From Neoscytalidium dimidiatum (taxonomy: Eukaryota > Ascomycota > Dothideomycetes > Botryosphaeriales > Botryosphaeriaceae): 64,000 nucleotides of DNA. Positions 36,381 through 47,224 of the stretch are shown piece by piece (within the stretch, counting starts at the first letter, position 1; every line of letters starts with the position of its first letter). The position numbers and the translations under genes were made by a program. Where the stretch lies: assembly GCA_037367355.1 (NCBI GenBank), contig CM074705.1, forward strand, positions 682,001-746,000, written 5' to 3'. The notes under the pieces were generated by a model. The model was not told where the DNA came from, made no database searches, and saw nothing but the letters and a program-made list of their open reading frames with translations.

Positions 36381-39223
36381 TTAATGTCCCTTCATACCCC
36401 CATCCTTCAGTCCGCCTTTCCAGCCACCAGGGTTCCCGAACCTCAGACCGAAACTGATCGCGACCGCGACCAACAGCCCTACGCACAGCGCCGTCGGTCC
36501 GTACTTGTCATGATAGCGCACGGCGCGACGGTTGCGGATCTTGTCGACGCGCCAGAGATACAGACCCATAGAATAGAACAGCGAGAAGCAGGCGATGATC
36601 GTGAAAGCCCAGGCGGAAGCGAGAGCAATAGCATCACCTGAAAAGTATGTTAGAACTGCTGACGAGACAGATGGGGGATGTGCCAATGGTGGGGGGTGGG
36701 GAGGGCAGGAAAGGTATCTCACCGAAATTCAGCAGCGTCGCCGCAATGCTCCCCAAAATGATCGAAAACTCCAACCAACTCAAGAACGTCCGCTCAGCCG
36801 CAAAATAAACCTTCGGCTCCACACGCACGGGCACGTGTATCCGCTTCCCCTTCGGTGCTTTGAACCTCTTAACTTCGCCCGTCCCCCTCGGCACGCCCAT
36901 GCTCGCTCCGTTCTCCGGGATGGGCGTGCTGCGCGGGACAGGCCTCGCATTCTTGAGGAATGACACGATCTTCTCGCCGGCCGTCGAGACAGCGTGCACG
37001 AATTGCTTGCGGCGATAGTGCCAGCCTCCGATGCGGCGCGCCTCCTCCAGGTCGTCGCTGTCCTCGTCCTCCGAGTCATACAGCGGGTAGTCATCTTCCG
37101 GTACGGGCCGAGCGGCGATACGTTCCTCAATATCGAGATGATTGCCAGTTGCGCCATTGCGCTCGCCATTGGCAACGCTGCCGTAATCGCGTCGTTGTTC
37201 CAAGTCGTGCTGCTCCATCGCGTCGCGAGCTGCTCGCAGACGACGGATGCCCTCGTCGTCTTCCGGTCCGTCGTTCTCGGGCAGGGCGAGATTATCCTCT
37301 TCTTCGGACTCATCGTCATAGCCGGCACCGCTGGTTGAGATGTCGGCACTCTGGCCGGGCCGTTCGATACCGAAGCGGTGGCTGATGGGCTTGCGGATGT
37401 CCACGTCCATTTGAGGCATCCAGAACGGAAGCAGATGGATGCGATTCGGCTGCAGCTTGGCCGTACCGTGGATGAACTTACTGAACTTGGGAACAGCCTC
37501 GACCAGGTGACTCGCTGTCAGTTCACGAATCCATTGCGGCGGCTCCTGGCCCATCTGCGTCTGAAGTTTCACTTCGAGCACAGCGTAGGGGAAGCGCTCA
37601 ACATCCTCCGGAGGAAGCTGCGAGAATGGATAATCGATACCAATGTCCATCCGGCGCCAGTTCTTGCCCGCGCGCTGTCGGCCATCGAGATTGTCTTCAC
37701 GAACCATGGTCAACTCGGTATCTAGGGAAATGCGCACACGAGCGTCTCCGGGAAGTTGGAACGCTGTACGATTGTAGAATGACCTGGTCACAGGAACCAG
37801 CTTGCGGGTGATGACGCGGTACTGGATCTCTCTTGCAAGCTGCTCCAGATCCGCGATTTCTTTCTCGCTCTTCTTTCCTTCCTTGCGCATCTTCTCGAAC
37901 ACCTGATCGACAGTCATCTTCCCGGAGAGGAAAGCATTGACATTCTTCTCCTTTAGAGCAAAACGGGCCTTGACAGACTTCTCGCCAGTCCAGTCCTCAC
38001 GATGCGTCTTCCTCTCCACAAAGATAGTGTCTGTCTCCATGCCTCCATACCAACGGAGACGGATGGCCTCAGCGCCCTCCGTCTTCTTCAAACGGCCGGT
38101 GTAGAGCTCCCAAGTATCTGTGTTGTCATAGTAAATCGACGAAATAGCCGAATCCTTGGGCTCAAACTCCTTGCTCGCGTTGAAGACCAGCACGGGAAGA
38201 TGCTTTAGGATGATGAGCTTCAGCTCAGTGATGTTGTCCGGATGCACCCAGTATTTTGTGGTTTGGCGCACAAAGTTCTGCTGGGATCCGCCGGCGGCCG
38301 AGTCACCCTTGGTCGGATTGCCGCGGGTGCGGACGAGATCGTAGAGTTTTGAGAGCTTAACGATGAAGGCATCGTAGTTGTCCTTGAAGAAAGGTTTCGC
38401 GCGCAGACGGGCAGCAAAGACGGGTTTCAGGTGCCATGATGTCAGTTTCTGGGCAGGCTAATTAGCAAATCATTCCCGTCGGGCCTCATAGGCTGGCGTT
38501 GGGCAAGCCGCGTTTGGCAGTTGGCAACCAATCAACCACATGATGGTGAAACTCAAGCGGCGCAAGACCCCAGCAATGCCAGCCAGTGACAAGAGCTTCG
38601 AGGGTCTCTTAAGGCGGGGTTCAGAGGTTAAGCGCATGAGGCTCAACTTACATCATGCTTCTTGATGATCTTTTGAAAACCAGTGTAGTTGAGCTGGGTG
38701 AACTTGGCGAGGTCGTGCACGTCGGCAATGATGTCGCTCAAGTCCTCCTCCAGAGCCTCGAAGTCGTCCTCGGTCGGAGGCTCGACGTTCTGGTTGCCAT
38801 TGTTTGCCTGCTCGGCACGGGCGATAACATCGTTGACCTCCTTCTCCGAGACCTTTATGCGACGCACGATCTCGCCGCTCTTGACCTGCTGGAAGGTGTG
38901 GACCTTGTCGAGCTCCTGCTCCAGCTCGTGCACGAAGCGCTGCTCATCCTTCTCGGACCATTCGACGCGTCGCGAGCCGGTCTTCGCGGTGGTGGAGCCG
39001 TCGCCGGCCTTCTTGAGGCTCTCCTTGAGGTCGTCGTAGGAAATGTAGTAGTAGTACCAGTCCTTGATCAGCGAGGTGCGCAGCTGCTGGCCGAACCTGG
39101 ATTGGGCGGAGCATGTCAGTGGAAAGCGGCACAGCGGCGCGACGGCATTGGAGGGATTCGCGAGAGAGGCGGGCTCGAGAGAGCTTGGATGATCGTGCAG
39201 GGCGCGGCGCATACCTACCTCAT
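36381..39223 (-). CDS. VTC4: VTC4-type polyphosphate polymerase (SPX-VTC)
   Basis: Catalytic subunit of the vacuolar transporter chaperone, which makes polyphosphate from ATP and moves it into the vacuole. Exons: 39223-39219 (only ATGAG), 39096-38652, 38448-36723, 36637-36381; 810 residues. The 5-nt first exon is required to begin the SPX domain with [12 protein letters not shown]. The SPX domain (1-150) has the inositol-pyrophosphate-binding lysines in [10 protein letters not shown]. The tunnel-shaped polymerase core (about 200-500) shows [40 protein letters not shown] and [11 protein letters not shown]. An acidic, disordered linker (about 540-660) leads to the C-terminal DUF202 domain with three membrane segments ([39 protein letters not shown] and the last before the stop). 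The presence of the full ERK/EVK catalytic set argues for VTC4 over the accessory VTC2/3. Confidence 0.95.
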
Positions 39224-40013
39224 CTTGAAGGGATTGTCGGTTCTTGTCGGTGGCACAAACACGGCGCTGGGCTGGCGGGAGCAGAGGCGACAACAAAGCA
39301 CAACACGCCTGTGCTCTTGCGGCTGGGCGGACACAGAGTTTTGATGCAGGTCAAGCCGTCAAGCAGCCGCTAAGAGCTCTGGGCGAGGGCGCATCGCTGC
39401 AGGCCGCCAGCCCTCCAGGCCCAAGCTCTCGTGACAGCAACGGCGAATCAGGCCCCGGGCTCGTGCACGTTTTCGCCCGCGCGCCCACTTCCCTGTCGCC
39501 GCGGCTCCACTGCCATTGCGCTCTGACGCCTTTTGAGACCTACAGCTCCGCGCTCCAGCTCGACGCCGCATCGAACATTTTTCTTCGCGCAAGAACCAGC
39601 CGGGTCGGGGGAGCGCAGCGAGATATGGGACTGCCGGCAGTGCCAAGCGCCCAGCAACTCCAATGACGTTGGTCTCTCCGCACCACTGCCCCGCAGATGA
39701 CCCCCGTGCAGCTTACGAATAGCACACCACTCGTCTGCACTATGGCGATTTGGGTAGCTTTGATTTCTAACCTTCTGCCCTTTTGATGCAATTGAGCCTC
39801 CAGTTTCAAAGCCCACCGCTTATAAATATTGACTTTGTCATCCCCGTGCCATCTCATCTTGCTTATTCCTTATCGCCTCGTCCCCGCTGCGATTCGTCCG
39901 ATCTCATCTACATATTTCCTATTTCGAACAGCATTCCGCCTGCAGTATAAACCCATCTCTCCAACCTCTTTCCTCTTCCACAGACCTCAAGTAGCAGCAT
40001 AAGAAAAGCTCCA
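39224..40013. promoter_or_regulatory. shared upstream region of VTC4 (-) and the Gal80-like gene (+)
   Basis: 790 bp between divergent starts. TATAAATA at 39821-39828 and TATAAA at 39946-39951 are oriented for the rightward gene (ATG at 40014). The final 100 bases before that ATG are pyrimidine-rich, a common core-promoter feature of fungal genes. No clear CACGTG/CACGTT Pho4-type box was noted near VTC4. Confidence 0.4.
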
Positions 40014-41309
40014 ATGGCGCCCATCCGCATCGGCTTCATCGGCCTCAGCGCCAGCGGCAGCTGGGGCAGCTCCGCCCAGCTCCCCTACCTCTCCCAGAGC
40101 TCCAAATACCAGATCACTGCGCTACTCAACTCCAGCGTCTCGTCAGCTCAAGCCGCCATCAAAGCTCACAACCTGCCCTCAACCACAAAGGCCTACGGGG
40201 ATCCGGCCGACCTGGCCGCAGACCCGGACATCGACCTGGTTGTCTGCAGCATCCGTGTCGACAGGCACTACCCCGTCCTACGCCCCATCCTCCAATCTAG
40301 CAAGAGTGTAAAGGCCGTCTACTGCGAATGGCCGCTCGGCGCCAACCTGGGAGAGGCCGAGGAGCTGACGGCACTGGCGAAGAGCCGTGGCGTGCGGACG
40401 CTGGTCGGCCTGCAGGGGCGACGGGCACCGGTGCTCCACAAAGTCAAGAGTCTGATCGAATCCGGCCGCATAGGTGAAGTCCTGAGCGTGAACTTCACCG
40501 GGAGCGCGTACAACTTCGGGGCAGAAGAGCTGGCAGAACTGGCGTACGTGAACGACCGAAAGACAGGCGGTAACCTGGTGACGATCCACTTCTCCCACTG
40601 TAAGATAGAACCATGCCAAAGAAAAACAAGTTCCCCGGAAAGAAGCTCACTATTCCGCCCCGCAGACATCGACACCATCACCCAAGCCGTCGGCCAGCTC
40701 ACCTCCTTCTCCTCCATCCTCGCCACCAAGCGGCCCCAGGTCCGCCTCCGCGACAAGCCCCTCACCTACCAGCCCGGCCCGGCCGACCCGCCCGCCCGCA
40801 TCGTCGACACCATCCCGCGCACCACGCCCGACCAGATCCTGCTACACGGCCGCCTCGCTTCCGGCGCCCTGCTCTCCGCCCACCTGCGCGGCGGGCGCGA
40901 GATCCCCGGCACGCCCGCCGCCGTCTGGTCCGTCTACGGCTCCGCCGGCGAGATCCGCGTCGCCGCCGCCGCCTCGCTGCACATCGGCTCGCCCGCGACG
41001 ACGCTGCAGGTGCACGACCAGGCGACGGGCGCCGTCGAGACGGTGGAGAACGCCTCCGCGGGCGGCGGCGACGACGACGACGACGGGTGGGACCGCGGCG
41101 AGAAGGAGCTGCCGTGGCCGGCGCGCAACGTCGCCCGGCTGTACGAGGCGTTTGCCGAGGAGGGCCGGGAGGCCGAGTACGCGGACTGGGACGAGGCGGT
41201 CGTGCGGCACCGGTTCGTGGACGAGCTGTATTGGCGCGAGAGGAAGGGGAGCGGGCTGCTGCCCGCTCAGTACTTGAGCGATACGTATGGCGAGTCGTTG
41301 GAGCTATGA
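40014..41309 (+). CDS. Gfo/Idh/MocA-fold protein, Gal80-like
   Basis: Rossmann-fold protein of the NAD(P)-dependent oxidoreductase superfamily. Exons 40014-40599 and 40666-41309 (66-nt intron, a multiple of three, so the frame also reads through it); splicing yields HFSHYIDTITQAVG, as in the family, and 409 residues. N-terminal dinucleotide-binding site: IGFIGLSASGSWGSSAQLPYL. After DIDLVVCSIRVDRHYPV comes YCEWPLG (Glu105-Trp106-Pro107) where sugar dehydrogenases have EKP; replacement of the catalytic lysine by Trp is seen in Gal80-type proteins that act as transcriptional co-regulators. Downstream are the substrate-domain beta-sheet residues (GRIGEVLSVNFTG, TGGNLVTIHFSHY, AAVWSVYGSAGEIRV) and an Asp-rich insertion. 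The gene diverges from VTC4. An alternative reading frame of the GC-rich second exon is a shadow. A regulator or an enzyme with altered chemistry are both possible. Confidence 0.88.
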   Translation: MAPIRIGFIGLSASGSWGSSAQLPYLSQSSKYQITALLNSSVSSAQAAIKAHNLPSTTKAYGDPADLAADPDIDLVVCSIRVDRHYPVLRPILQSSKSVKAVYCEWPLGANLGEAEELTALAKSRGVRTLVGLQGRRAPVLHKVKSLIESGRIGEVLSVNFTGSAYNFGAEELAELAYVNDRKTGGNLVTIHFSHCKIEPCQRKTSSPERSSLFRPADIDTITQAVGQLTSFSSILATKRPQVRLRDKPLTYQPGPADPPARIVDTIPRTTPDQILLHGRLASGALLSAHLRGGREIPGTPAAVWSVYGSAGEIRVAAAASLHIGSPATTLQVHDQATGAVETVENASAGGGDDDDDGWDRGEKELPWPARNVARLYEAFAEEGREAEYADWDEAVVRHRFVDELYWRERKGSGLLPAQYLSDTYGESLEL

Positions 41310-42016
41310 TGAGTGGAGGAGGAGAGGTGGTGCGGCTATGCGGGAATGATTAGCGGGAGTCTTGGTACGAGAAGTAAGTGCGTGCAGAGTCAAAGCAAGC
41401 GTCCAGACGTAGATGTTTGGGAAGATTGAAGATATTTATGTCTAGATCACTGCTTCGACTATCTATGAATCAGAGCGGGGCAAATAGCCTCGCTGATGTA
41501 ATGAAAATTCATGAACTCGTCTTTTTGGATCTTATCCCCTACGGAAACCTTGTTCTTCTACGGCTCTGGTATCTCAAACAGTCACGTCTTCGCCCAAAAA
41601 TCACCAAACTCTGTTCTTCGTACACTCAACCTACTCAGCTATTGGATGTGGTTTGGCACATACTTAAGAACTCAAGAGCGCGGTTGGCTCTGGTTGCATT
41701 TCTTCATGAATCGCTTCCGTGGAGCTTCTAATGTTTTGAATGGAGTGGGAGAGATTATTTACGTAAGAAATCCGTGATATAGTATACAAGTTCATATCCT
41801 TACGTCTCTTTGACCCAAGGTCGTTCCAGACGAACCTCCTTTTGTTTTCCTGCGTCTAGCCGTCTATGTTGTCTCCTCCAATTCCAGAGATCGTCAACCC
41901 AAAGAAGCAAAAACCGCCATGCAAGTATCCACCCGTGAACAAAAATCCAGAAGAGAGTCATTAAAATGGATATCCCCAAAACATCGTGCGGCATTTAGAG
42001 CCTGATGGGTACCTCG
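41310..42016. other. intergenic between convergent genes; possible 64-residue membrane peptide
   Basis: 700 bp separating the Gal80-like stop from the transporter stop. A minus-strand frame at 41994-41800 begins with ATG and would encode a 64-residue peptide with one strongly hydrophobic, Trp-rich segment (ISILMTLFWIFVHGWILAWRF) followed by a basic tail. It starts only 22 bases beyond the transporter stop, so it probably lies in that transcript's 3' UTR. Coding status is weak. Confidence 0.3.
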
Positions 42017-43544
42017 TTAGACCTTCACATTCACCTTCAACCCCACCAGCGCTGTCCTACTGAAGAAGATAAACACCGCGCCAGCAACCTGCATGACACC
42101 GCAGAAGATCTTCAAGCCCGTGAAGCTGCCGTTCTCAGCGCCCACGATGGCGCCGGCGATGGGGTTGCTGACGAGCGCCGCGATGCTGATGACGGCGAAC
42201 ATGGCGCCGGACCTGACACCGATCTTCCTCACATCCGAAATCTGCGCAATCAGGGCGGGAGCCATGGAGACGAAGGCACCGGAGCCGAAGCCATAGGCGG
42301 CGGCGAAAACGATGAGGGCGGCGTTGCTGGAGGCAGGAATCCACAGGGCGAGGTCGAGGATAGCAGTCAGGGAGCAGAGGACGAGCATAACATTGTAGCG
42401 GCCGATCTTGTCACCGACGTAGCCTGGCAGCACGCGGCCAAAGAGCGAGAGGGCGTTGAGAATGGGGATGAGGTAGGAGGCGAGGTAGGGCGACATACCC
42501 TCGGCGGTGGCCTGGACGATGAGGTAGTTAATGGGCAAGAACATGCCCATGAAGAAGAGGAAGGAGCCGATGGTCAGCATCAGGTAGGGTATCTCCTTGA
42601 AGGGGACGATGAACTCCATAGGCACGAGAGGCTTCGGCATGGGCGGGAGGCGCGACTTGATGGTCAGGTTGGCGATGATCATGAGGAAGAGGATCAGAAA
42701 GGCGCAGATGCGCATCGTCCAGGGGAAGCCGACCTCCGGGATAAGGTGCGAAACCATGATGGGGAAGATGACGCCGCCAATAGAGGAGCCTGCGGCCATC
42801 ATGCCGAAGGCGAGGGCGCGCCGACGGAAGAACCAAGTCGTCACGGTGGACATGGCGGGGTAGAAAATGGCGCTAGCACCCATGGCGGAGACGATGCCTT
42901 GAGAGAGGATGAATTGGTAGTACTCGGACGACAAGCTTGCCATCATCAATCCGAAAACATGCAGGAAGGTGCCGACGAGGAGAATGTAGCGCGGACCATA
43001 GTTGTCGTACAGCTTGCCGATGACAGGACCCTGGAGATGAATTTAGCTGGAAATGTCACGAGGAGTCTCGGCAACAGAGGCAACTTACGCCAAAGAACAT
43101 CATGAACGCCTCAAGTGACGGAATCCACGAGATTGTACTTGCGGAGTATTTGCTCAGCTGGTGAGTCTGGTAATACTCTTGAAAAACGCCGATGCAATTG
43201 ATCCAGCCGAAGCTGCAGAAGAGGGCGCAGAAGCCTCCTAGCACACACAGCCAGGCTTCCAGTCCTCCATCGGGAAAGCTCTTGGGATCCATCATAGGAT
43301 TCGGCGGGCCGGCGGGCGGGCCGCCCTTCTCGGCGTCGCCGTTGGGCACTTTGCCGGTGTCTTGTGGTTCCGTCTCCATCTCTGGCAAGATGTTCGCCTC
43401 AGTGTGGTTTGACACTGGCTCGGCATCGTGGAGGTGGTCGTGCTTCTCGTGGACATTGCTGTGTTGAGATTCGCGCTCCATGGCCTTGACGGAGGAGGCG
43501 GGCGAATTTGAATGCGAGGTAAAGGCCGACATGTTGGCGGGCAA
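42017..43544 (-). CDS. monocarboxylate-transporter-like MFS protein
   Basis: Plasma-membrane permease of the fungal MCT/MFS group (Mch and riboflavin-transporter relatives). Exons 43544-43089 and 43030-42017, 58-nt intron, 489 residues; ATG at 43532 (MSAFTSHS) is an equally good start and would give 485. A hydrophilic head of about 90 residues, His/Glu-rich, precedes [23 protein letters not shown], the first helix with the family signature [D/P]GG..AW. Next are [58 protein letters not shown] and [17 protein letters not shown], all typical. The second half starts after a loop with the FKEIPYL sequence and includes [16 protein letters not shown]. Twelve membrane segments can be counted. No C-terminal extension. 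The substrate cannot be told; mono- and dicarboxylates or vitamins are possible. Confidence 0.93.
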
Positions 43545-46500
43545 GAGGAATGCGTCTCCAGAGCAGCGCGGGCCCGGGTTGGGGAAGCGGGAAGAGAAGG
43601 CCGCGGGGACAAAGGCAAGGGTGGTCGTTTGTGTGCCCGCGAACGGGGAAGGCCAAACAGCGGCGTGAAGAAGGGAAGAGATATATTATGCTGGCCGTGG
43701 TCAAAGAAATGCATCCTGGGGAAGCGGGGACGGCATCCAGTTATATAATGAGGTAGGCATGGTCGTGGGTGTGAGTGGGCAGCTGTCGCACTGGTGGCGC
43801 CCCGTCGTGACGCCCTGATAGCGCGCACGCCGGTGTCTGTGGGTGACCGAGCGGGCGAGATGCACTCCAGGCTGGGAGCGTTAACGCCGAAGAGCGAAGC
43901 AGCGACAAGCCTCGCCGCGAGACGGACGCCAAAGGGGCGCTAGCCCGCGTGCGGCGTGCGGCGCGCGGCATGCGGCATGCGGCAGCGCTGTGGCGGCGAG
44001 CACAGGAAGAAGCAACCGGCCGGTGCATTCTGCTTATGCAGCATGATTGATGGCAATCCTGGTGACCACGGCCGAGCCGCGCGGGCGCAGCTGAAACGGA
44101 TAGCTGTCCTGGTGCCTGGTGGTCGGAGATAGCAGAGGGTGGGCCGCAAGCGCGGGAGCAGTAGCAGTAGCAGTAACAGTGACAGTGGCAGCGGTGTTGC
44201 GGTGTTGGTTTCTGGCTGGCGTCCTGTTCGCGCGCTTTCAAACCCCGAGGCCGAACGAGCCAACAAGATACTTACGAACCATGCTGGCCCCATGCCGTGT
44301 CTGCACGCGCTTCCTTCCCGCTGCCCACTCCGCGCGTCCGTTCTGACTGTGCTGTCGGGCTCGGTGACCGCACAGTTCGATGCCTCGGCCTGCCAGCCAG
44401 CCAGCCCACGCAGGTACAAAGCACAACCCCTTTGCGCATAGTTGTGCAGCTGCATGCCGCCGAAACGCTCTGAAACCTGAGCCCGCCACAAACACTGCGC
44501 AAACCAGCCAACTCGATCTATTCTCCGCCGCAAAAACGGCCGCTCCATCGGGAACCTTGCGTCTTCTAGCTCGACGCCGAATCCACCACCGCTGCTGTCC
44601 ATCTTGATATTGGAAAAAGTAACCCCCCAAGCCATGGCCGCCTCCGTGTCGCCGTGTCTTACCGCATACTCCTGGCCCTGAATACTTCGGCCCACGTGAG
44701 CTTCGTGACGACTCTTTTGCGCGCCTTTCCTTTCTCCGTTGTCTCCTGATGCCCTGCCGACGTCCCTTTGCGGACGTGTGCAGAATCACGGCAGTGCCGT
44801 GAGAGGCTTCGGGAAGAGATTTGTGCGACGACGCTGCAGGTTGGCGGCAGCCTGGTTCCCGCCCAGCCAGTGGTCAAGCAGCACTAGCGGGCCGCCCATA
44901 ATGCTTGCTTCCCCTCGGCGAGCGCACCCGGTTGCTCACAGCTCCAGAGCCTCGATCGGACCTGCTACGCGTCATGCTGTCATGGCCGAGCCAAGCAGTG
45001 CCAGACTCTTGCGCATGCTGGCCTTGCCTTTTCCCATCTGCCATGCAGGCTGCGCTCGCCTTTTCTTTTCCACACCACACTCCCCAGCGCTCTGGCAGAG
45101 ACAGGTCGGACATCAGGTCATTGACTCTCCACGTCGCATGAAAGCGTATCGTTGACCAGCCGTGCTGGCTGAGACATGGGACCGCGGTGTTGCTTTTCCA
45201 GAATGTCGAAAGAGACCCTAGCCATGTTCGGCCTTGCCCTGCCCTCGGTGCGACCCTGCTTGCGCTTGTTTTCTCGGGAGAACCTCTCGATCGGTACTCG
45301 CTCTCCTAAACCACCCACCGACACCCCGGTTTCCCAAAATTCGTCCATGCCTTCTCTCTCTCCTCTATCTGCGACGACCTTGACGGTGATAGATGGCGGA
45401 AGAATCTCCGTGGCACGAGCAACTACCCGTTTCTAGCATATCACCGTCACCCAAAGCATGCAAGCTGTAGACAGGCTCGGTCGAAGCAGATTGGCTCGGA
45501 CCGAGATAAACCTCGAAAGTATGCCTATCAGCCACCGCGTTGTTCCTTTTCCCCGACTCCAAGGGGAAAGGTGAGTTTGGGTCATCATCTGGCCTATCCC
45601 TCCCCGGTCTCCGACCATAGGCTACTTCTCTACGTGGGCCATAATTCGGTATGCAATATCCGAGCCCGCGCAGCTTGCAATTATGCAAAGGATAGAAAAT
45701 TATCGCTACGTCAAGCAGCCAACATGTGAAATCCCTGCTCCCAATGAGCCTATGTCCTGGCACAGTGTAGGTAAGCACGGAAAGCTTCGGGAAAGAAAAT
45801 TAAATAGAAGTCATAACTCACATCCAGCGGGAAATCTAAATCGACCTTCCAGGCACAGTAGGGCAACCGTGATTGTGGAGCTCTGACCTTAATGTAGCCT
45901 TCGTCTCGCGGCTTACGCACGTTGCCTGGTACTTGTATGACGGAATCAAGAGTTCAGCGCCCCGAGCATCTAACTTCCGCAACACGATGTACATGTTGGT
46001 GATTATGGAGAAGAAAGAGTGCATGCGTACAGAGGTGGCAAGGTTAGGGAAAGTAAATATTGTAGCGTGGATTGGAAGAATTGATATAGTTGTCTACCTT
46101 TGCCTAATTCTTCAATCGTTCTGCATCGAGTTCGCATCTCACAACAGTGAGCATGGAAAATGGAATCGAATTGAACGTTCAGACTAGGGGTCAGGCAGTT
46201 CACTGATGCTTTGCTTAAAAATTTGCTTGATGAGTCTTGGTAAGCCCTAAGGCGAAGAGAAGACTTATGAAGAGAGAAAAAAAAAAAGAGGAAATGGTTG
46301 TGGGAGGAGGGTTTTTATAGGTGTAGAGGAAGGGCCAGCAAGGCGTCACCAGCTGTACGAGGCAGAATCTTGCATGAGCGAGGTCGCTGACATCTTTTAT
46401 TTGGTTGTCTGACTGGTTATTTTTCCTGAAAAGACAGGGTTGGCGCCATTGAATTGCGGTCAGCACCATTTGTTGGTCAATTGCCAGAAACGGTAAAGCG

Positions 46501-47224
46501 GGCACTCCCACTCCGACCAAATCGCAGCTAAGCTTCTTGAAATTTAATTAAACACCCACTCTGTACCTTTGTACACTCTTTGGGCTCCGAATAAACACAC
46601 TTACTCCGCCGTGCTCGTCGTCTGATACTGCAAAGCCTTCACTTCATACCGTTAGCAACTTTACCGACCTGGACTGATCGATCAATCCACTCTAGTTATG
46701 GAAACGAGCTGGGGTATAGCGTTAGTTTGAAGATAATATTAGAAGCCGTCTGTAGCATTTTCTGGCGGCACAGAATGATTACAGGTGAGGCAGGGCTGGT
46801 GACTCGCAGACATTCGGTTCGCGATGATACTTTTGACCGGCATACTCACATGTCCTTTATTTTGGACACTCCTGTACTATAGGCAGAGATTTTTGTCTAC
46901 CCTTCTCACATCTGAGTGGATCTCTAGCGTAGCAATCTTGATCTCAGGAAAGACAAGAATACAGGTCATCTATTGATAGAGAAAATCTACGGTACGTCAT
47001 CTTGCGTCTATCTGGATGTCCCTCGTCGTGCTGCATTCCCGTTGTGATCTTTGAAAACACAGTATAGGGATTCCTATCCTCGCTTGTCGATTTCCTTTGC
47101 TTCACACGCCAACCATTGCCAAGCAGCGCCCTGCCCATCTTGCACGGCCATCTTCTACCGCCTCCACCTGTCGTTCACTCACTGTCCTGCGCCTTGTGTA
47201 CACAGCAACCTCAACCGATCCCTC
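43545..47224. other. 3.7-kb intergenic interval, no gene supported
   Basis: Starts as the promoter of the MCT-like gene and ends at the stop of the 2H phosphoesterase gene. First 1.6 kb GC-rich, then increasingly AT-rich from about 45.6 kb. It has an AGCAGT-type repeat (44157-44192) and A11 at 46277-46287. The frame at 45778-45365 (-) encodes 137 residues without a domain. I cannot support a gene. Confidence 0.5.
44157..44192. repeat. AGCAGT-type hexamer repeat
   Basis: Imperfect tandem repeat of about six units that degrades rightward (AGTAGC, AGTAAC, AGTGAC, AGTGGC). Located about 0.6 kb upstream of the MCT-like start. Confidence 0.8.

Noticed and set aside
40613..41353. 246-codon alternative + frame in the Gal80-like gene
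   Set aside because: Arg/Pro/His-rich reading of a high-GC3 exon; the chosen frame matches the family and contains the Rossmann continuation.
42005..43105. 366-codon + strand frame opposite the MCT-like transporter
   Set aside because: Antisense shadow of GC-rich membrane-protein codons (His/Asp/Glu/Gly-rich); it crosses the transporter's intron without splice logic.
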